From Micromonospora sp. MH99 (GTDB lineage: Bacteria; Actinomycetota; Actinomycetes; Mycobacteriales; Micromonosporaceae), in the NCBI RefSeq assembly GCF_021442385.1, contig NZ_MUZA01000026.1, positions 1 to 64,000 of the forward strand: DNA of 64,000 bases. Direction: 5' to 3'. The notes beneath the pieces are model-generated. The model did not search any database. It saw only the letters and a program-made list of their open reading frames with translations, and was not told the origin of the DNA. Position numbers and translations under genes: made by a program. Positions 17,025-25,230 of this stretch are shown piece by piece; positions within the stretch are counted from its first letter, which is position 1, and every line of letters starts with the position of its first letter.

Positions 17025-17097
17025 GCCCTCGTAGCTCAGGGGATAGAGCATCGGTTTCCTAAACCGTGTGTCGCAGGTTCGAATCCTGCCGGGGGCA
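17025..17097 (+). tRNA. tRNA-Arg (anticodon CCU)
   Basis: A complete 73-nt cloverleaf can be folded. The 7-bp acceptor stem GCCCTCG/CGGGGGC has one G-U pair, the D arm contains TAGCTCAGGGGATAGAGC, the anticodon CCT is at 17058-17060 and the T-arm is GCAGGTTCGAATCCTGC. The anticodon stem has a T-T mismatch at its outer pair. The CCA end is not fully encoded (CCT follows the discriminator A). It reads AGG codons. tRNA genes of this kind often serve as integration sites, but no integrated element is present here. Confidence 0.95.
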
Positions 17098-17253
17098 CCT
17101 CGAAGATCAGCCAAAGCGCCATCTGACCTGCGGATACGCTCGCACGTCGATCGGTTTGGCACGCGCAGCCCTCCACGCGGATGCTGCATTGATGGATCAA
17201 CCGCAAGTGCGAAGCGACAGGTTGTGGCAGCGCGCTGACCGGTCGGGATCAGG

Positions 17254-18219
17254 TCAGGGCGTGTAGGTGGTCTCGGCGACGGTCTCGGCGATGCGGGTCA
17301 GCCAGTGCCTGTCGTTGGCCTGGGATTCTGGACTGGACTCGGGGCTGAGGATGCTGGACAGAAATGCGGCGACGTCGTCGAGCTGCCGCTCGGCGCGGTA
17401 GTAGCTCAGCATGGTCTGGTCTGGTTCCAGCGGCCCGTAGCCTCGGCGGAAGAGCTCGGCCCGGTGCGCGTTGACCGGGTGGTCGCCGAAGTCCTGGCTG
17501 TAGACGAACATCAGGTCCCGCTCGCGCGGTGCCAGGATCGGCGCATCCCAGTCCACGACGTGCAGCGGACCGTCGCCGTCAGCGAGCAGGTTGCCGGGGT
17601 GGATGTCGGCGTGGCAGATCACGTGGTGCGCTTGCGTCACTCGGGAGGCGAGGTCATCGACCGTTGCCGACAACCTATGCAGCGCCGCACCGTACCGGTC
17701 CCAGAAGGCGCCGAGGGCCTCGCTCGCCGCAGCCTGCTCCCCGAGGGCGCGCAGCCGCTCGCCCGCGTCCGATCGGTAGGTCTCGACCGGCAGGACCCCG
17801 GCGAGGTCGGCGCTCGGCCTGACCGCGTGCAGCCGACCCAGGAATTCGCCGTACTCGACCCACTGACGGTCGGTGAGACCGCGATCCCACAGACTGCCGC
17901 CGTCGTGGAACGGATAGAGCAGCAGCTGGTAGTGCCCGAACCCGCGACCGGCTCCGCCCTCGGGAAGGTCGATCGGCGCGACGACCTGCCGGACGCCCTG
18001 CGCTCGGAGAAAGCGGGGCAACAGGACTGCCGCCTCGGTGAACTCACCGCGGCGCATCTTCAGGAAGTAGCGGTCGCCGGCAGACGTGTCGACCCGGTAC
18101 GCCCACGCACCCTCGTCGAGTCCGACCGGCAGAAAGACGAGGTCGGCGACATCGATGGCCCAGGCGGCGGCCACCTCAGCGGCCAGCAACCGCTGGTCGA
18201 CGCGAGGCTTGTCGAACAT
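17254..18219 (-). CDS. Aminoglycoside phosphotransferase-like (APH) family kinase
   Basis: A 321-residue protein-kinase-like phosphotransferase. The nucleotide-binding lobe contains the YFLKMRRGEF segment with the ATP-contacting Lys at about 54. Brenner's motif HADIHPGN at 203-210 carries the catalytic Asp205, and the metal-binding VVDWD lies at about 221-225. Family members phosphorylate aminoglycosides, homoserine, choline or other small alcohols; nothing identifies the substrate. The start is the ATG at 18219; an upstream in-frame extension to 18435 runs across the intergenic hairpin and is not credible. It is divergent from a GNAT acetyltransferase. The pair resembles small-molecule-modifying enzymes but is not proof of resistance. 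Confidence 0.8.
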   Translation of the reverse strand: MFDKPRVDQRLLAAEVAAAWAIDVADLVFLPVGLDEGAWAYRVDTSAGDRYFLKMRRGEFTEAAVLLPRFLRAQGVRQVVAPIDLPEGGAGRGFGHYQLLLYPFHDGGSLWDRGLTDRQWVEYGEFLGRLHAVRPSADLAGVLPVETYRSDAGERLRALGEQAAASEALGAFWDRYGAALHRLSATVDDLASRVTQAHHVICHADIHPGNLLADGDGPLHVVDWDAPILAPRERDLMFVYSQDFGDHPVNAHRAELFRRGYGPLEPDQTMLSYYRAERQLDDVAAFLSSILSPESSPESQANDRHWLTRIAETVAETTYTP

Positions 18220-18362
18220 CGACGGAGCGTCGCAGAGTGCGGTCCGGCCGGCAACAGATTTTTTGCCATCGGCAGGCGGACTCAGCGGAAAGCGTCCGGC
18301 TCTCGGCCGGAACGGCCGTCGACAGCAACGCCGTTGGACGGCGGCACTCTGACGAGCGTTGG

Positions 18363-18403
18363 GACGGTAATGCTGGCCCGGCCGCTGGGCCAGCACTACC
18401 GTC
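18363..18403. repeat. 41-bp near-perfect inverted repeat in the APH/GNAT divergent region
   Basis: GACGGTA, one unpaired A, TGCTGGCCC (18363-18379), a 7-nt loop, then GGGCCAGCA, one unpaired C, TACCGTC (18387-18403). Sixteen of seventeen positions pair. The repeat ends 6 nt before the GNAT start codon and occupies the place of its ribosome-binding site. It could be a repressor operator for the divergent promoters or an RNA hairpin that controls GNAT translation. Confidence 0.75.
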
Positions 18404-18409
18404 GGCCGC

Positions 18410-18931
18410 ATGCCCGAACTGATCCTGCCGACCATCGACCTGCATGCTGCCTTCCTGCGGTGCCGCGACGACTGGGGCCCCGGCGTGCACGAGGACGGCT
18501 TCGGTCTGGGCGCTGACGACGACGTGGATTCGCCGGATGGCTTCGCCGACTGGGTGCGTCGGCGGACCCGGCTGGTCCATCCCGCCGGAACTCCGTGCCC
18601 GGACGAGGAGCACGGCTCGCCTCGGTGGATCGTCGCAAACGGTCAGGTTCTCGGCGGAATCGCGCTGCGGCACACGTTCGACGACGCCCTCGGGCAGATC
18701 GGCTACGGCGTACGCCCGTCCGCGCGTGGACGCGGCGTGGCGAGTTGGGCGCTGGGCGAGATGCTCAAGGAGGCCCGGGCTGCGCTGGGCCTGGACCGTG
18801 TCCTTGTCATCTGCCTCGCGGACAACCTTGCCTCGGCGCGAACCGTCGAACGCAACGGCGGTGTCCTTGACGGCATCCGCGACACCGGACATGGCCCGGT
18901 GAGGCGCTACTGGATCAGCCTGGTGGGGTGA
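18410..18931 (+). CDS. GNAT family N-acetyltransferase
   Basis: A 173-residue acetyl-CoA-dependent acetyltransferase. The acetyl-CoA pyrophosphate-binding loop is seen as VRPSARGRGVASWAL (about 100-114), followed by the helix and LVICLADNLASARTVERNGG, where the conserved Asn and Asp sit. The length and RRYWISL ending are typical of GNATs related to the RimJ/RimL-like group. The target is unknown. There is no Shine-Dalgarno sequence; the start lies immediately after a 41-bp inverted repeat, so expression is probably conditional. Confidence 0.85.
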   Translation: MPELILPTIDLHAAFLRCRDDWGPGVHEDGFGLGADDDVDSPDGFADWVRRRTRLVHPAGTPCPDEEHGSPRWIVANGQVLGGIALRHTFDDALGQIGYGVRPSARGRGVASWALGEMLKEARAALGLDRVLVICLADNLASARTVERNGGVLDGIRDTGHGPVRRYWISLVG

Positions 18932-18937
18932 TGCCGG

Positions 18938-19840
18938 TCAGGGGACGATGACCACGCCGCCGCGTACGCCGCCCTGGGCGAGCCGTTCGTGGGCGGCGGC
19001 CGCGGCGGCGAAGGGGTACACGCCGGCGACCCGCAGCGGGATGTCGCCGCTGGTGACGAGCTTGACCAGTTCTGCCAGCCGGGATCCGTCCGACTCCACC
19101 TCCAGCGCGAAGGTCCGGATGCCCCGCACCGGCTCCGGGCGCAGCGGAGGTGACGCGGCCACGTAGCCGCCGCCGTCCCGGACGCGGTCCAGCAGCGAGG
19201 GACCGATCACCGCCAGGTCGATGACCGCGTCGTACGTCCCGGTCGGTTCGTCGGAGCGCGACAGGAACGCCGCGCCCAGCGATTCGACGAACTCGCGGTC
19301 GTCGGGGCCGGCGAGGCCGGTGGCGCGCAGGCCGGCCGCCCGCGCCAGGGCCAGGACGAACCCGCCGACCTGCCCGGCGGCGCCGGTGACGAGCACTGTC
19401 GAGCCAGCCGGGAGCGCGAGCAGGTCGAGGGCCTGGGCGGCGGCGAGGCCGTTGGCCGGCAGGGTCGCCGCCTCGGTGGCGGGGACGCCGGTGGGTGCGG
19501 TGGTCAGCGAGGTGGCGTCGAGCACCACGTACTCCGCGTGGGCGCCGGCGGTGGTTTGCAGCCACGGCGAGAAGCCGATGACCTCATCGCCGATCGTGTG
19601 CTCGTCGACCGATGGCCCGACGGCGTCGACGGTGCCGGCCACGTCCCAGCCGGGCGTGTACGGCAGGCCGGTCGGCAGCGGTGCCGGGAACCCGCCGGAG
19701 CGGACGATGAGGTCGACCGGGTGGACGACGGACGCGGCGACGCGTACCCGCACCTGTCCCGGGCCGGGTTCGGGCGTCGGTACGTCGGCCACGTGCAGGA
19801 CCTCCGGGCCTCCGAACTCTTCGTAGCGGACTGCGCGCAT
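18938..19840 (-). CDS. NADP-dependent quinone oxidoreductase-like alcohol dehydrogenase (zinc-free MDR)
   Basis: A 300-residue medium-chain dehydrogenase/reductase of the quinone oxidoreductase (QOR) type. It has the GroES-like N-terminal fold with PGWDVAGTV and lacks the zinc-binding cysteines. The nucleotide site is VTGAAGQVGG (about 145-155). It starts at ATG 19840 with GAAGGAGA upstream; the much longer open frame to 20560 is spurious. It is divergent from an HxlR-type regulator across about 105 bp with direct-repeat operator candidates. HxlR regulators often control such reductases in response to quinones or aldehydes, so this enzyme probably detoxifies reactive carbonyls or quinones. 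Confidence 0.87.
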   Translation of the reverse strand: MRAVRYEEFGGPEVLHVADVPTPEPGPGQVRVRVAASVVHPVDLIVRSGGFPAPLPTGLPYTPGWDVAGTVDAVGPSVDEHTIGDEVIGFSPWLQTTAGAHAEYVVLDATSLTTAPTGVPATEAATLPANGLAAAQALDLLALPAGSTVLVTGAAGQVGGFVLALARAAGLRATGLAGPDDREFVESLGAAFLSRSDEPTGTYDAVIDLAVIGPSLLDRVRDGGGYVAASPPLRPEPVRGIRTFALEVESDGSRLAELVKLVTSGDIPLRVAGVYPFAAAAAAHERLAQGGVRGGVVIVP

Positions 19841-19881
19841 CGTCGTCTCCTTCGTAGCTGTCGTGATCACCTCGACCGTAC

Positions 19882-19914
19882 GAAGTAGCGGGCACCATAA
19901 GGAAGTAGGTACCT
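19882..19914. promoter_or_regulatory. Candidate HxlR operator: paired GAAGTAG repeats and AGGTACCT palindrome
   Basis: GAAGTAG occurs at 19882-19888 and again at 19902-19908, exactly 20 bp (two helical turns) apart. The second copy runs into the 8-bp palindrome AGGTACCT (19907-19914). They lie between the divergent oxidoreductase and HxlR genes, as expected for an operator used by the HxlR protein to control both. Confidence 0.5.
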
Positions 19915-19945
19915 TGGAGTGCCTAGGGCACCGCAGGAGGGCAAG

Positions 19946-20344
19946 ATGGCGACGACAACCGCGGCGCAACGCCGCGAGCAGGCAAAACGTGATTACGACG
20001 CGTTCCTGGAGCGCTGCCCGACGCGGGAACTGCTGAGCAGGCTCACCGACAAGTGGGTGGCGCTGGTGATCCCGGCGCTTGCCAACGGCCCGCAACGGCA
20101 CGGCGAACTCGCCCGCCGCATCGCCGGCATCAGTCAGAAGATGCTCACGCAGACCCTCCGGACGCTGGAGCGCGACGGCCTGGTCACCCGCACGGTCACC
20201 GCGTCGGTGCCGGTCCGCGTCGACTACGAGCTCACCCCGCTGGGCCATGAACTGTTCCCGGTCATGATCTCCATCAAGGACTGGGCGGAATCGCACATGG
20301 ACCGGGTGTTCGAAGCCCGAGCCCGATTCGACGCACTCCCCTGA
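19946..20344 (+). CDS. HxlR family winged-helix transcriptional regulator
   Basis: A 132-residue winged-helix protein with the HxlR hallmarks: a single Cys in the N-terminal helix (ERCPTRELL, often the redox/aldehyde sensor), the LTDKWVALVI helix, RHGELARRIAGISQKMLTQTLRTLERDGLV as the recognition element, and YELTPLGHEL. The start ATG 19946 is 5 nt after AGGAGG; an upstream in-frame ATG at 19919 lacks one. It is divergent from a quinone oxidoreductase-like gene, very likely its target. Confidence 0.92.
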   Translation: MATTTAAQRREQAKRDYDAFLERCPTRELLSRLTDKWVALVIPALANGPQRHGELARRIAGISQKMLTQTLRTLERDGLVTRTVTASVPVRVDYELTPLGHELFPVMISIKDWAESHMDRVFEARARFDALP

Positions 20345-20384
20345 GGAGCCGCGGTCCAGCGGCGACCGTGGGGCGCCCGGGCAG

Positions 20385-20735
20385 TCACCAGCGGTAGGCC
20401 AGGTGCACGGCGAGCGCGGCCAGCACGGTGACGAAGAAGACGGCCCATCCCACGAGATCGCGTGACCCGACCCGCAGGTGGGCGATGAGCGCGCCGACGA
20501 AGTAGAGCACCAGCCCCGCCGCGGCGAGCGTCCCCAGCAGCGGTACGACGAAACCGGCAAGCAGCCCCACGGAGCCGGCCGCCAACAGCAGGCCCAGCAC
20601 CGGTAGCCAGGACCGTGGCACCCGCTTCCTGTCCGCCTGGGCCTTGGGATAGTCGTGGCCGATGAGGTAGGTGACCGCGGCGGTGCCGGTGAACACCGAG
20701 GCGATGATGGTGACTGTCACGTAAGCGGCGAACAT
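20385..20735 (-). CDS. DoxX family membrane protein
   Basis: A 116-residue protein with four transmembrane helices (about 1-20, 45-65, 70-90 and 95-114) in the DoxX-like arrangement. The function of this family is poorly defined; some members form membrane oxidoreductase complexes in oxidative stress. GGGAGG lies a few bases before the ATG at 20735. It is convergent with the HxlR gene and stands alone. No catalytic residues can be pointed out. Confidence 0.75.
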   Translation of the reverse strand: MFAAYVTVTIIASVFTGTAAVTYLIGHDYPKAQADRKRVPRSWLPVLGLLLAAGSVGLLAGFVVPLLGTLAAAGLVLYFVGALIAHLRVGSRDLVGWAVFFVTVLAALAVHLAYRW

Positions 20736-20807
20736 GAACCCTCCCTGTGGTTGTCACCTCAGGGACGGGGCAGCTCCGCGAAACGTTACGGGCGCGCGCT
20801 CAGCAGA

Positions 20808-20845
20808 AAGCGGTGCCCTCCGGGTCATCCCGGAGGGCACCGCTT
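20808..20845 (-). terminator. Terminator after the LppX-like lipoprotein gene
   Basis: A perfect 17-bp stem with a 4-nt loop (TCAT on the plus strand) is followed on the minus strand by TTC, 11 nt after the lipoprotein stop. It is also well placed to stop read-through towards the DoxX promoter. Confidence 0.85.
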
Positions 20846-20855
20846 CGTCGCAGGG

Positions 20856-21626
20856 TCAGAGGAACTTGTACATGTCCGCGGAGGCGGGCTCGGTGTCGCC
20901 GGCGGGCGGCGCGGTCACCGAGACCTTCTCGCCGAAGCCGCTCATCTTCATGTCGGTGACGAGATCACCGAGGCTCTTCGTGGCGACCGTGTAGGAGAGC
21001 GCGGTGAGCCGGCCGTCGGCGTCGACTGTCGCCTCGAAGGGGACCGCCGCCGGGTCCTTCGCCAGCTTGGCGGTGGACTTGAGGCCGTCGCGCATTCCAC
21101 CGTCGGTGCCGGCGGCCTCCGCGGCCTTGTTCAGGTCGGCGGTGCCGCTGTAGCGGCCGGGGCTCACCTCCTGAGCGGTCACGATGCCGCCGATGATGCC
21201 GGTCTGCGCCTTGAGGTCGAACGACTGGCGCAGCGAGCTGGTCGGCCGGAGCTTGTTGAGGTCGATCTTCATCCAGGGCTTCTCGCCCTCGAGCGAGTCC
21301 GACTTGATGTAGGCGGCATCGCCGATCAGCCGGGCCTCGATCGGCTCCGGGGCGTTCCCGGTGACGTGGATCGCCTTGGCGGCGGGGTCCATCTTGCCGC
21401 TGAGGGTGATCGACTGGTTGCCGGCCTTGACCGAGGCGTCCATGGTGACCGTGCCAGCGAGACTGCGGTCCATGGCCTGTCGCACGGCGGCGACCGGTTC
21501 GACCTTGGACGTGGCGGGGGCCGCGGAGGGCCCGGCCCCTCCGGTGCTGTCACCGGAGCTGGTGCCGCAGCCGGCCACGAGGGCGGCGGCGAGGGCAATC
21601 GAAAGGGTAGGGATCAGTCGACGCAT
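20856..21626 (-). CDS. LppX/LprAFG-type lipoprotein
   Basis: A 256-residue secreted lipoprotein. The signal peptide ends in the lipobox LVAGC (Cys20), so the mature protein is anchored by a diacylated Cys. After a Ser/Gly/Ala-rich spacer, the body (about 45-250) has the alternating strand pattern of the LppX_LprAFG family, whose mycobacterial members have a hydrophobic pocket and carry (glyco)lipids to the cell surface. The ligand here is unknown. It is transcribed alone, with a strong terminator after it. Confidence 0.85.
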   Translation of the reverse strand: MRRLIPTLSIALAAALVAGCGTSSGDSTGGAGPSAAPATSKVEPVAAVRQAMDRSLAGTVTMDASVKAGNQSITLSGKMDPAAKAIHVTGNAPEPIEARLIGDAAYIKSDSLEGEKPWMKIDLNKLRPTSSLRQSFDLKAQTGIIGGIVTAQEVSPGRYSGTADLNKAAEAAGTDGGMRDGLKSTAKLAKDPAAVPFEATVDADGRLTALSYTVATKSLGDLVTDMKMSGFGEKVSVTAPPAGDTEPASADMYKFL

Positions 21627-21884
21627 AGACGTGACCCTAACCGCCCACCGCTACCCGATTTTCACGAGTGGCAGACGCCGCGCGAACAGGCCGAGGCGAC
21701 AGGTGCAGGAGCCGGACGGTTTTCGGCTGTCCCGCTCGGCCGAGAACCTGGTCGACGAGGCCGTTGTCCCTCGTGCGAGCTACCCGCAAGTGTCCACCGC
21801 GCGGTGACGATTCCTGACCGGCGGCTCCATAGCGTTTGACGTGGCCGCGGCGCTACCGCCGCGGACCTCGTTGAAGGAGTCATC

Positions 21885-22721
21885 ATGCGCCTGTTGAAGC
21901 AGCTCGTGACCGTTGCGGCGGTCGCCTTCGTCGGTGGCCAGGCCATCGCCGCGGTGGAGGGAAACGACTTGCTCACCCTGCTCCTCGGTCTGTCGACGGC
22001 CGTGGTCGCCGTCCTCGTCTATGGGTGGGTGGTACGGCGTACCGAACGTCGCCCGGTCACCGAGTTGGCGCGGTCCGGGGCAGGCGCTCGGATCACCCGA
22101 GGACTTCTGATCGGGTTCGGGATGTTCGCGGCGGTGATCGTCAACATCGCCTTCGTCGCCGACTACGACATCGACGGACTGGGGTCGGTGACCGGCGCGG
22201 TGGCGCTGCTCGGGTTCATGGCCGCCGCCGCCGTGACCGAGGAGTTGATGTTCCGGGGTGTGCTGTTCCGGATTGTCGAGGAGCGTACGGGCACCTGGAT
22301 CGCGCTGGCGCTCACCGGCGCGGTGTTCGGCCTGATGCACCTGTTCAACCCCGACGCCAGCGTGTGGGGTGCGATCTGCATCGCGGTCGAGGCCGGGTTC
22401 ATGCTCGCGGCCTGCTACGCCGCCACCCGCAACCTGTGGGTGCCGATCGGCCTGCATTTCGCTTGGAACTTCGCCGCCGGCGGTATTTTCAGCGTGGTGG
22501 TCTCCGGGAACGGCGAGTCTGAGGGCCTGCTGGACACCTCGCTGTCGGGCCCGGCCCTGGTCACGGGCGGCGACTTCGGACCGGAGGGCAGCCTGTACAC
22601 GGTGGCGGCGGGTGTGGCGCTGACCGTGGTGTTCATGTGGCTGGCTCGCCGCCGGGGTCACATCGTCCCGCGTCGCCGCAAGGCGGTCGTCACCGAGGCG
22701 GCGCCGGTTACGGTTTCATGA
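21885..22721 (+). CDS. CPBP family intramembrane metalloprotease
   Basis: A 278-residue membrane protein with about seven helices. The CPBP (Abi/Rce1-like) catalytic motifs are present: EEL...FRG at 119-125 (adjacent glutamates), FGLMH around 149-152 and HFAWN near 188-192. Such enzymes cleave prenylated or small membrane peptides; in actinobacteria many are of unknown role. It ends in an ATGA overlap with the histidine kinase gene, so protease, kinase and regulator form one operon and the protease may take part in signal input. A short CCGCGGCG hairpin (21845-21864) is in the leader, and GAAGGAG precedes the ATG. Confidence 0.88.
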   Translation: MRLLKQLVTVAAVAFVGGQAIAAVEGNDLLTLLLGLSTAVVAVLVYGWVVRRTERRPVTELARSGAGARITRGLLIGFGMFAAVIVNIAFVADYDIDGLGSVTGAVALLGFMAAAAVTEELMFRGVLFRIVEERTGTWIALALTGAVFGLMHLFNPDASVWGAICIAVEAGFMLAACYAATRNLWVPIGLHFAWNFAAGGIFSVVVSGNGESEGLLDTSLSGPALVTGGDFGPEGSLYTVAAGVALTVVFMWLARRRGHIVPRRRKAVVTEAAPVTVS

Positions 22722-23875
22722 TGATCGACCTTCGGATGGTCCCGGGCTCGTGGCGGCGGTGGCCCGTCACGGTCCGGGATCTACCGTTGGCGCTGCTGCT
22801 CGCTCTGGTGTCGGTGGTGCCGCCGCTCCGCAATCACGGTACGCAGCTCGGCGACCTGCCGGGGCGTCCCTTCGACGCGCTGACCGTCGCGGTGATCGCC
22901 CTGGAGTGCCTCCCACTCGCCGTCCGCCGGCGCTGGCCTGCCCTCTGCCTCGCCCTGGTGTCGGTCGGTTTCGTGATCGACCAGCTGCGCGCCTATCACA
23001 CGGTGGCGGGCTCCGCGTTGGCGATCGCGCTGCTGAGCGCGGGGGCACACGTGCAACGTCATCGACGTGCCACCATGGTGCTGGGCTCCGCCGCGTACGT
23101 GGCGCTGGCCGTCGCTCTCGACCGACAGGGGTCGACCGAGGGCGTGCTCGGCTTCGCCACGTTCTACCTGTTGCTGGTCCTCGCGTGGGGCGTCGGCGCG
23201 TGGTTGCGGGAGGCCCGGGCCGTCGAAACCGAACGCCGTCGCCATGTGGCAGTGACCGCCCGCGCCGCCGAACGCACCCGCATCGCGAGCGAACTCCACG
23301 ACATCGTGACCCACCATGTGACGGCGATGGTCGTGCAGGCCGAGGCGGCCCGCTACCTGACCGCCGCCCCGGAGCGCCTCGACACGACGCTGACCGCCAT
23401 CACCGACACCGGCCGCCGGGCCATCACCGATCTGCGGCACCTGCTCGACCTGCTCAACCCCGACCACAGCACCGACCCGTGTACGCCGGCCGTGGGCGAG
23501 CTGCACGCCCTCGTGGCGCAGACGCGGCAGGCGGGTCAGCCGGTGGAGTTCACCGAGGACGGCAGCCCCGCGGAGACGACAGGCGGTGCCGAGGTGGTTG
23601 CCTACCGGGTGGTGCAGGAGGCGCTGACGAACGCCCTCAAGTACGCGCGCGGCGGCCGCACCACTGTTCACGTACAGCACGGCGAGAGGGAGACCACTGT
23701 GCAGGTCAGCACCGAGGGTTCGGGTTCGTACTCCGAGGGTCCCGGCGGGAGCGGGCGTGGCCTCGCGGGACTGCGCGAACGGGTCGACGTGCTCGGTGGC
23801 GACTTCAGCGCGGGACGGCAGGCGGACGGCAGCTTCGTCGTGCGTGCCCGCATTCCCACCGGCAGCCCGTCATGA
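22718..23875 (+). CDS. NarL-type sensor histidine kinase (HisKA_3)
   Basis: A 385-residue sensor kinase with four to six N-terminal helices (about 20-165) and little extracytoplasmic sequence. The dimerisation/phosphoacceptor helix RIASELHDIVTHHV places His194. The HATPase domain (about 270-385) has the N-box VVQEALTNALKYA and the GRGLAGLRERV glycine-rich loop. The ATG at 22718 overlaps the CPBP stop, and the gene's own stop overlaps the response regulator start as ATGA. With such short external loops it probably senses the membrane itself. Confidence 0.93.
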   Translation: MMIDLRMVPGSWRRWPVTVRDLPLALLLALVSVVPPLRNHGTQLGDLPGRPFDALTVAVIALECLPLAVRRRWPALCLALVSVGFVIDQLRAYHTVAGSALAIALLSAGAHVQRHRRATMVLGSAAYVALAVALDRQGSTEGVLGFATFYLLLVLAWGVGAWLREARAVETERRRHVAVTARAAERTRIASELHDIVTHHVTAMVVQAEAARYLTAAPERLDTTLTAITDTGRRAITDLRHLLDLLNPDHSTDPCTPAVGELHALVAQTRQAGQPVEFTEDGSPAETTGGAEVVAYRVVQEALTNALKYARGGRTTVHVQHGERETTVQVSTEGSGSYSEGPGGSGRGLAGLRERVDVLGGDFSAGRQADGSFVVRARIPTGSPS

Positions 23876-24531
23876 CGACGCCGATCCGGGTGCTGGTCTG
23901 CGACGATCAGGCGTTGATCCGCACCGGCTTCGCGACGATCATCGGCGCTCAGCCCGATCTCGAGGTGGTGGGTGAGTGCGGCGACGGGCGTGCCGCGGTC
24001 GACCTCGCCAGGCGGCTGCATCCGGACGTGGTCGTGATGGACGTACGGATGCCGGTGCTCGACGGCATCAAGGCGACGCGCCTGCTGGCCGGTGCCGGGG
24101 TGGCTCAGCCCGTGAAGGTGCTGGTGGTGACGACGTTCAACCTCGACGAGTACGTGTACGAGGCGCTGCGCGCGGGAGCGAGCGGGTTCCTGCTGAAGGA
24201 CGCCCCGCCGGCGCAACTGCTGCACGGTATCCGCACCGTCGCGAGCGGTGCGGCGCTGCTGGCGCCCGAGGTGACCCGGCAGCTCGTTGGCAGGTACGCG
24301 GCGCGGATCCGCCCCGCCGAGGGCACGCCGGACGACGTCGGGCTGACGCCACGTGAGCTGGAGGTGTTGCGCCTCATCGCCGATGGCCTGTCCAACAGCG
24401 AGATCGCCGCGACGCTGGTGATCAGCCAGGAGACCGTCAAGACGTACGTGTCACGCATCCTCACCAAGCTCGACCTGCGCGACCGAGTACAGGCGGTGGT
24501 CTACGCCTACCGCGCGGGCCTGGTGACGTAG
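23872..24531 (+). CDS. NarL/LuxR-type response regulator
   Basis: A 219-residue two-domain regulator. The receiver domain (1-120) has the acidic pocket DD at 11-12, phosphoacceptor Asp57 (VVMDVRMP) and Lys near 106 (LLKDAPP). The LuxR-type DNA-binding helix-turn-helix (about 153-215) has the LTPRELEVLRLIADGLSNSEIA motif. It is the cognate partner of the overlapping kinase gene. The stop is only 10 bp from the convergent clpP stop. Confidence 0.95.
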   Translation: MTTPIRVLVCDDQALIRTGFATIIGAQPDLEVVGECGDGRAAVDLARRLHPDVVVMDVRMPVLDGIKATRLLAGAGVAQPVKVLVVTTFNLDEYVYEALRAGASGFLLKDAPPAQLLHGIRTVASGAALLAPEVTRQLVGRYAARIRPAEGTPDDVGLTPRELEVLRLIADGLSNSEIAATLVISQETVKTYVSRILTKLDLRDRVQAVVYAYRAGLVT

Positions 24532-24541
24532 GAGTCCGACG

Positions 24542-25141
24542 TCAGTCCGCCGGCAGTTGATCGGCGCGGGTGAGCACCCGGTCGACGAGGCCGTACTCCC
24601 GGGCCTGCTCGGCGGTGAACCAGCGGTCCCGGTCCCAGTCCCGCTGGATCTCGTCGAGCGTCCGTCCACTGTGCTCGGCGATCAGCTCCTGCATGGTCCG
24701 CTTCACGTGCAGCATGTTCTCGGCCTGGATGGTGATGTCCGAGGCTGTGCCGCCCATCCCGCCGGAGGGCTGGTGCATCATGATCCGCGAGTGCGGCAGC
24801 GCGTACCGCTTGCCGGCCGCGCCCGCGCACAGCAGGAACTGCCCCATCGAGCCCGCGAACCCGAGCGCCAGCGTGGCCACGTCGTTGCGGACGTAGCGCA
24901 TCGTGTCGTAGACCGCCATTCCGGCGCTCACCGAGCCACCCGGCGAGTTGATGTAGAGGTAGATGTCCCGCTCGGCGTCCTCGGCCGCGAGCAGCAGGAT
25001 CTGCCCGCAGATCTGGTTGGCCGACTCCTCGGTCACCTCGGTGCCGAGAAAGACGATCCGCTCCCGCAGCAGCCGCTCGAACACCTGGTCACCGAATGTC
25101 GGTTGCCCACTGTCCCGCATCCGTACGCCGTACCCGATCAT
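24542..25141 (-). CDS. clpP: Stand-alone ATP-dependent Clp protease proteolytic subunit
   Basis: A 199-residue ClpP serine peptidase subunit. The catalytic triad aligns as Ser98 (GFAGSMGQ; most ClpPs have AASMG), His123 (MMHQP) and Asp172 (DWDRDRWF). The hydrophobic pocket INSPGGSV is intact. It is not in the usual clpP1-clpP2-clpX operon; instead it lies downstream of an XRE regulator resembling ClgR, as in the extra clpP copies of streptomycetes. It would need a Clp ATPase encoded elsewhere and probably forms mixed rings with another ClpP. A long hairpin separates it from the regulator. Confidence 0.92.
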   Translation of the reverse strand: MIGYGVRMRDSGQPTFGDQVFERLLRERIVFLGTEVTEESANQICGQILLLAAEDAERDIYLYINSPGGSVSAGMAVYDTMRYVRNDVATLALGFAGSMGQFLLCAGAAGKRYALPHSRIMMHQPSGGMGGTASDITIQAENMLHVKRTMQELIAEHSGRTLDEIQRDWDRDRWFTAEQAREYGLVDRVLTRADQLPAD

Positions 25142-25230
25142 CTGTCGCCGCCCTCCGCCGTGCCGGCGGGCGGGGGAACCGCCCGGGGGACCGGCTCCTC
25201 CAGCGTGCGGCGGCGACCGGCGGCCGGCCA

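Noticed and set aside
17025..17253. Integration site at the tRNA-Arg gene
   Set aside because: No integrase, excisionase or second copy of the tRNA 3' end was seen within the window.
17254..18931. Aminoglycoside resistance pair (APH-like plus GNAT)
   Set aside because: Both families are broad, no drug-specific motif can be seen and no antibiotic cluster is adjacent.
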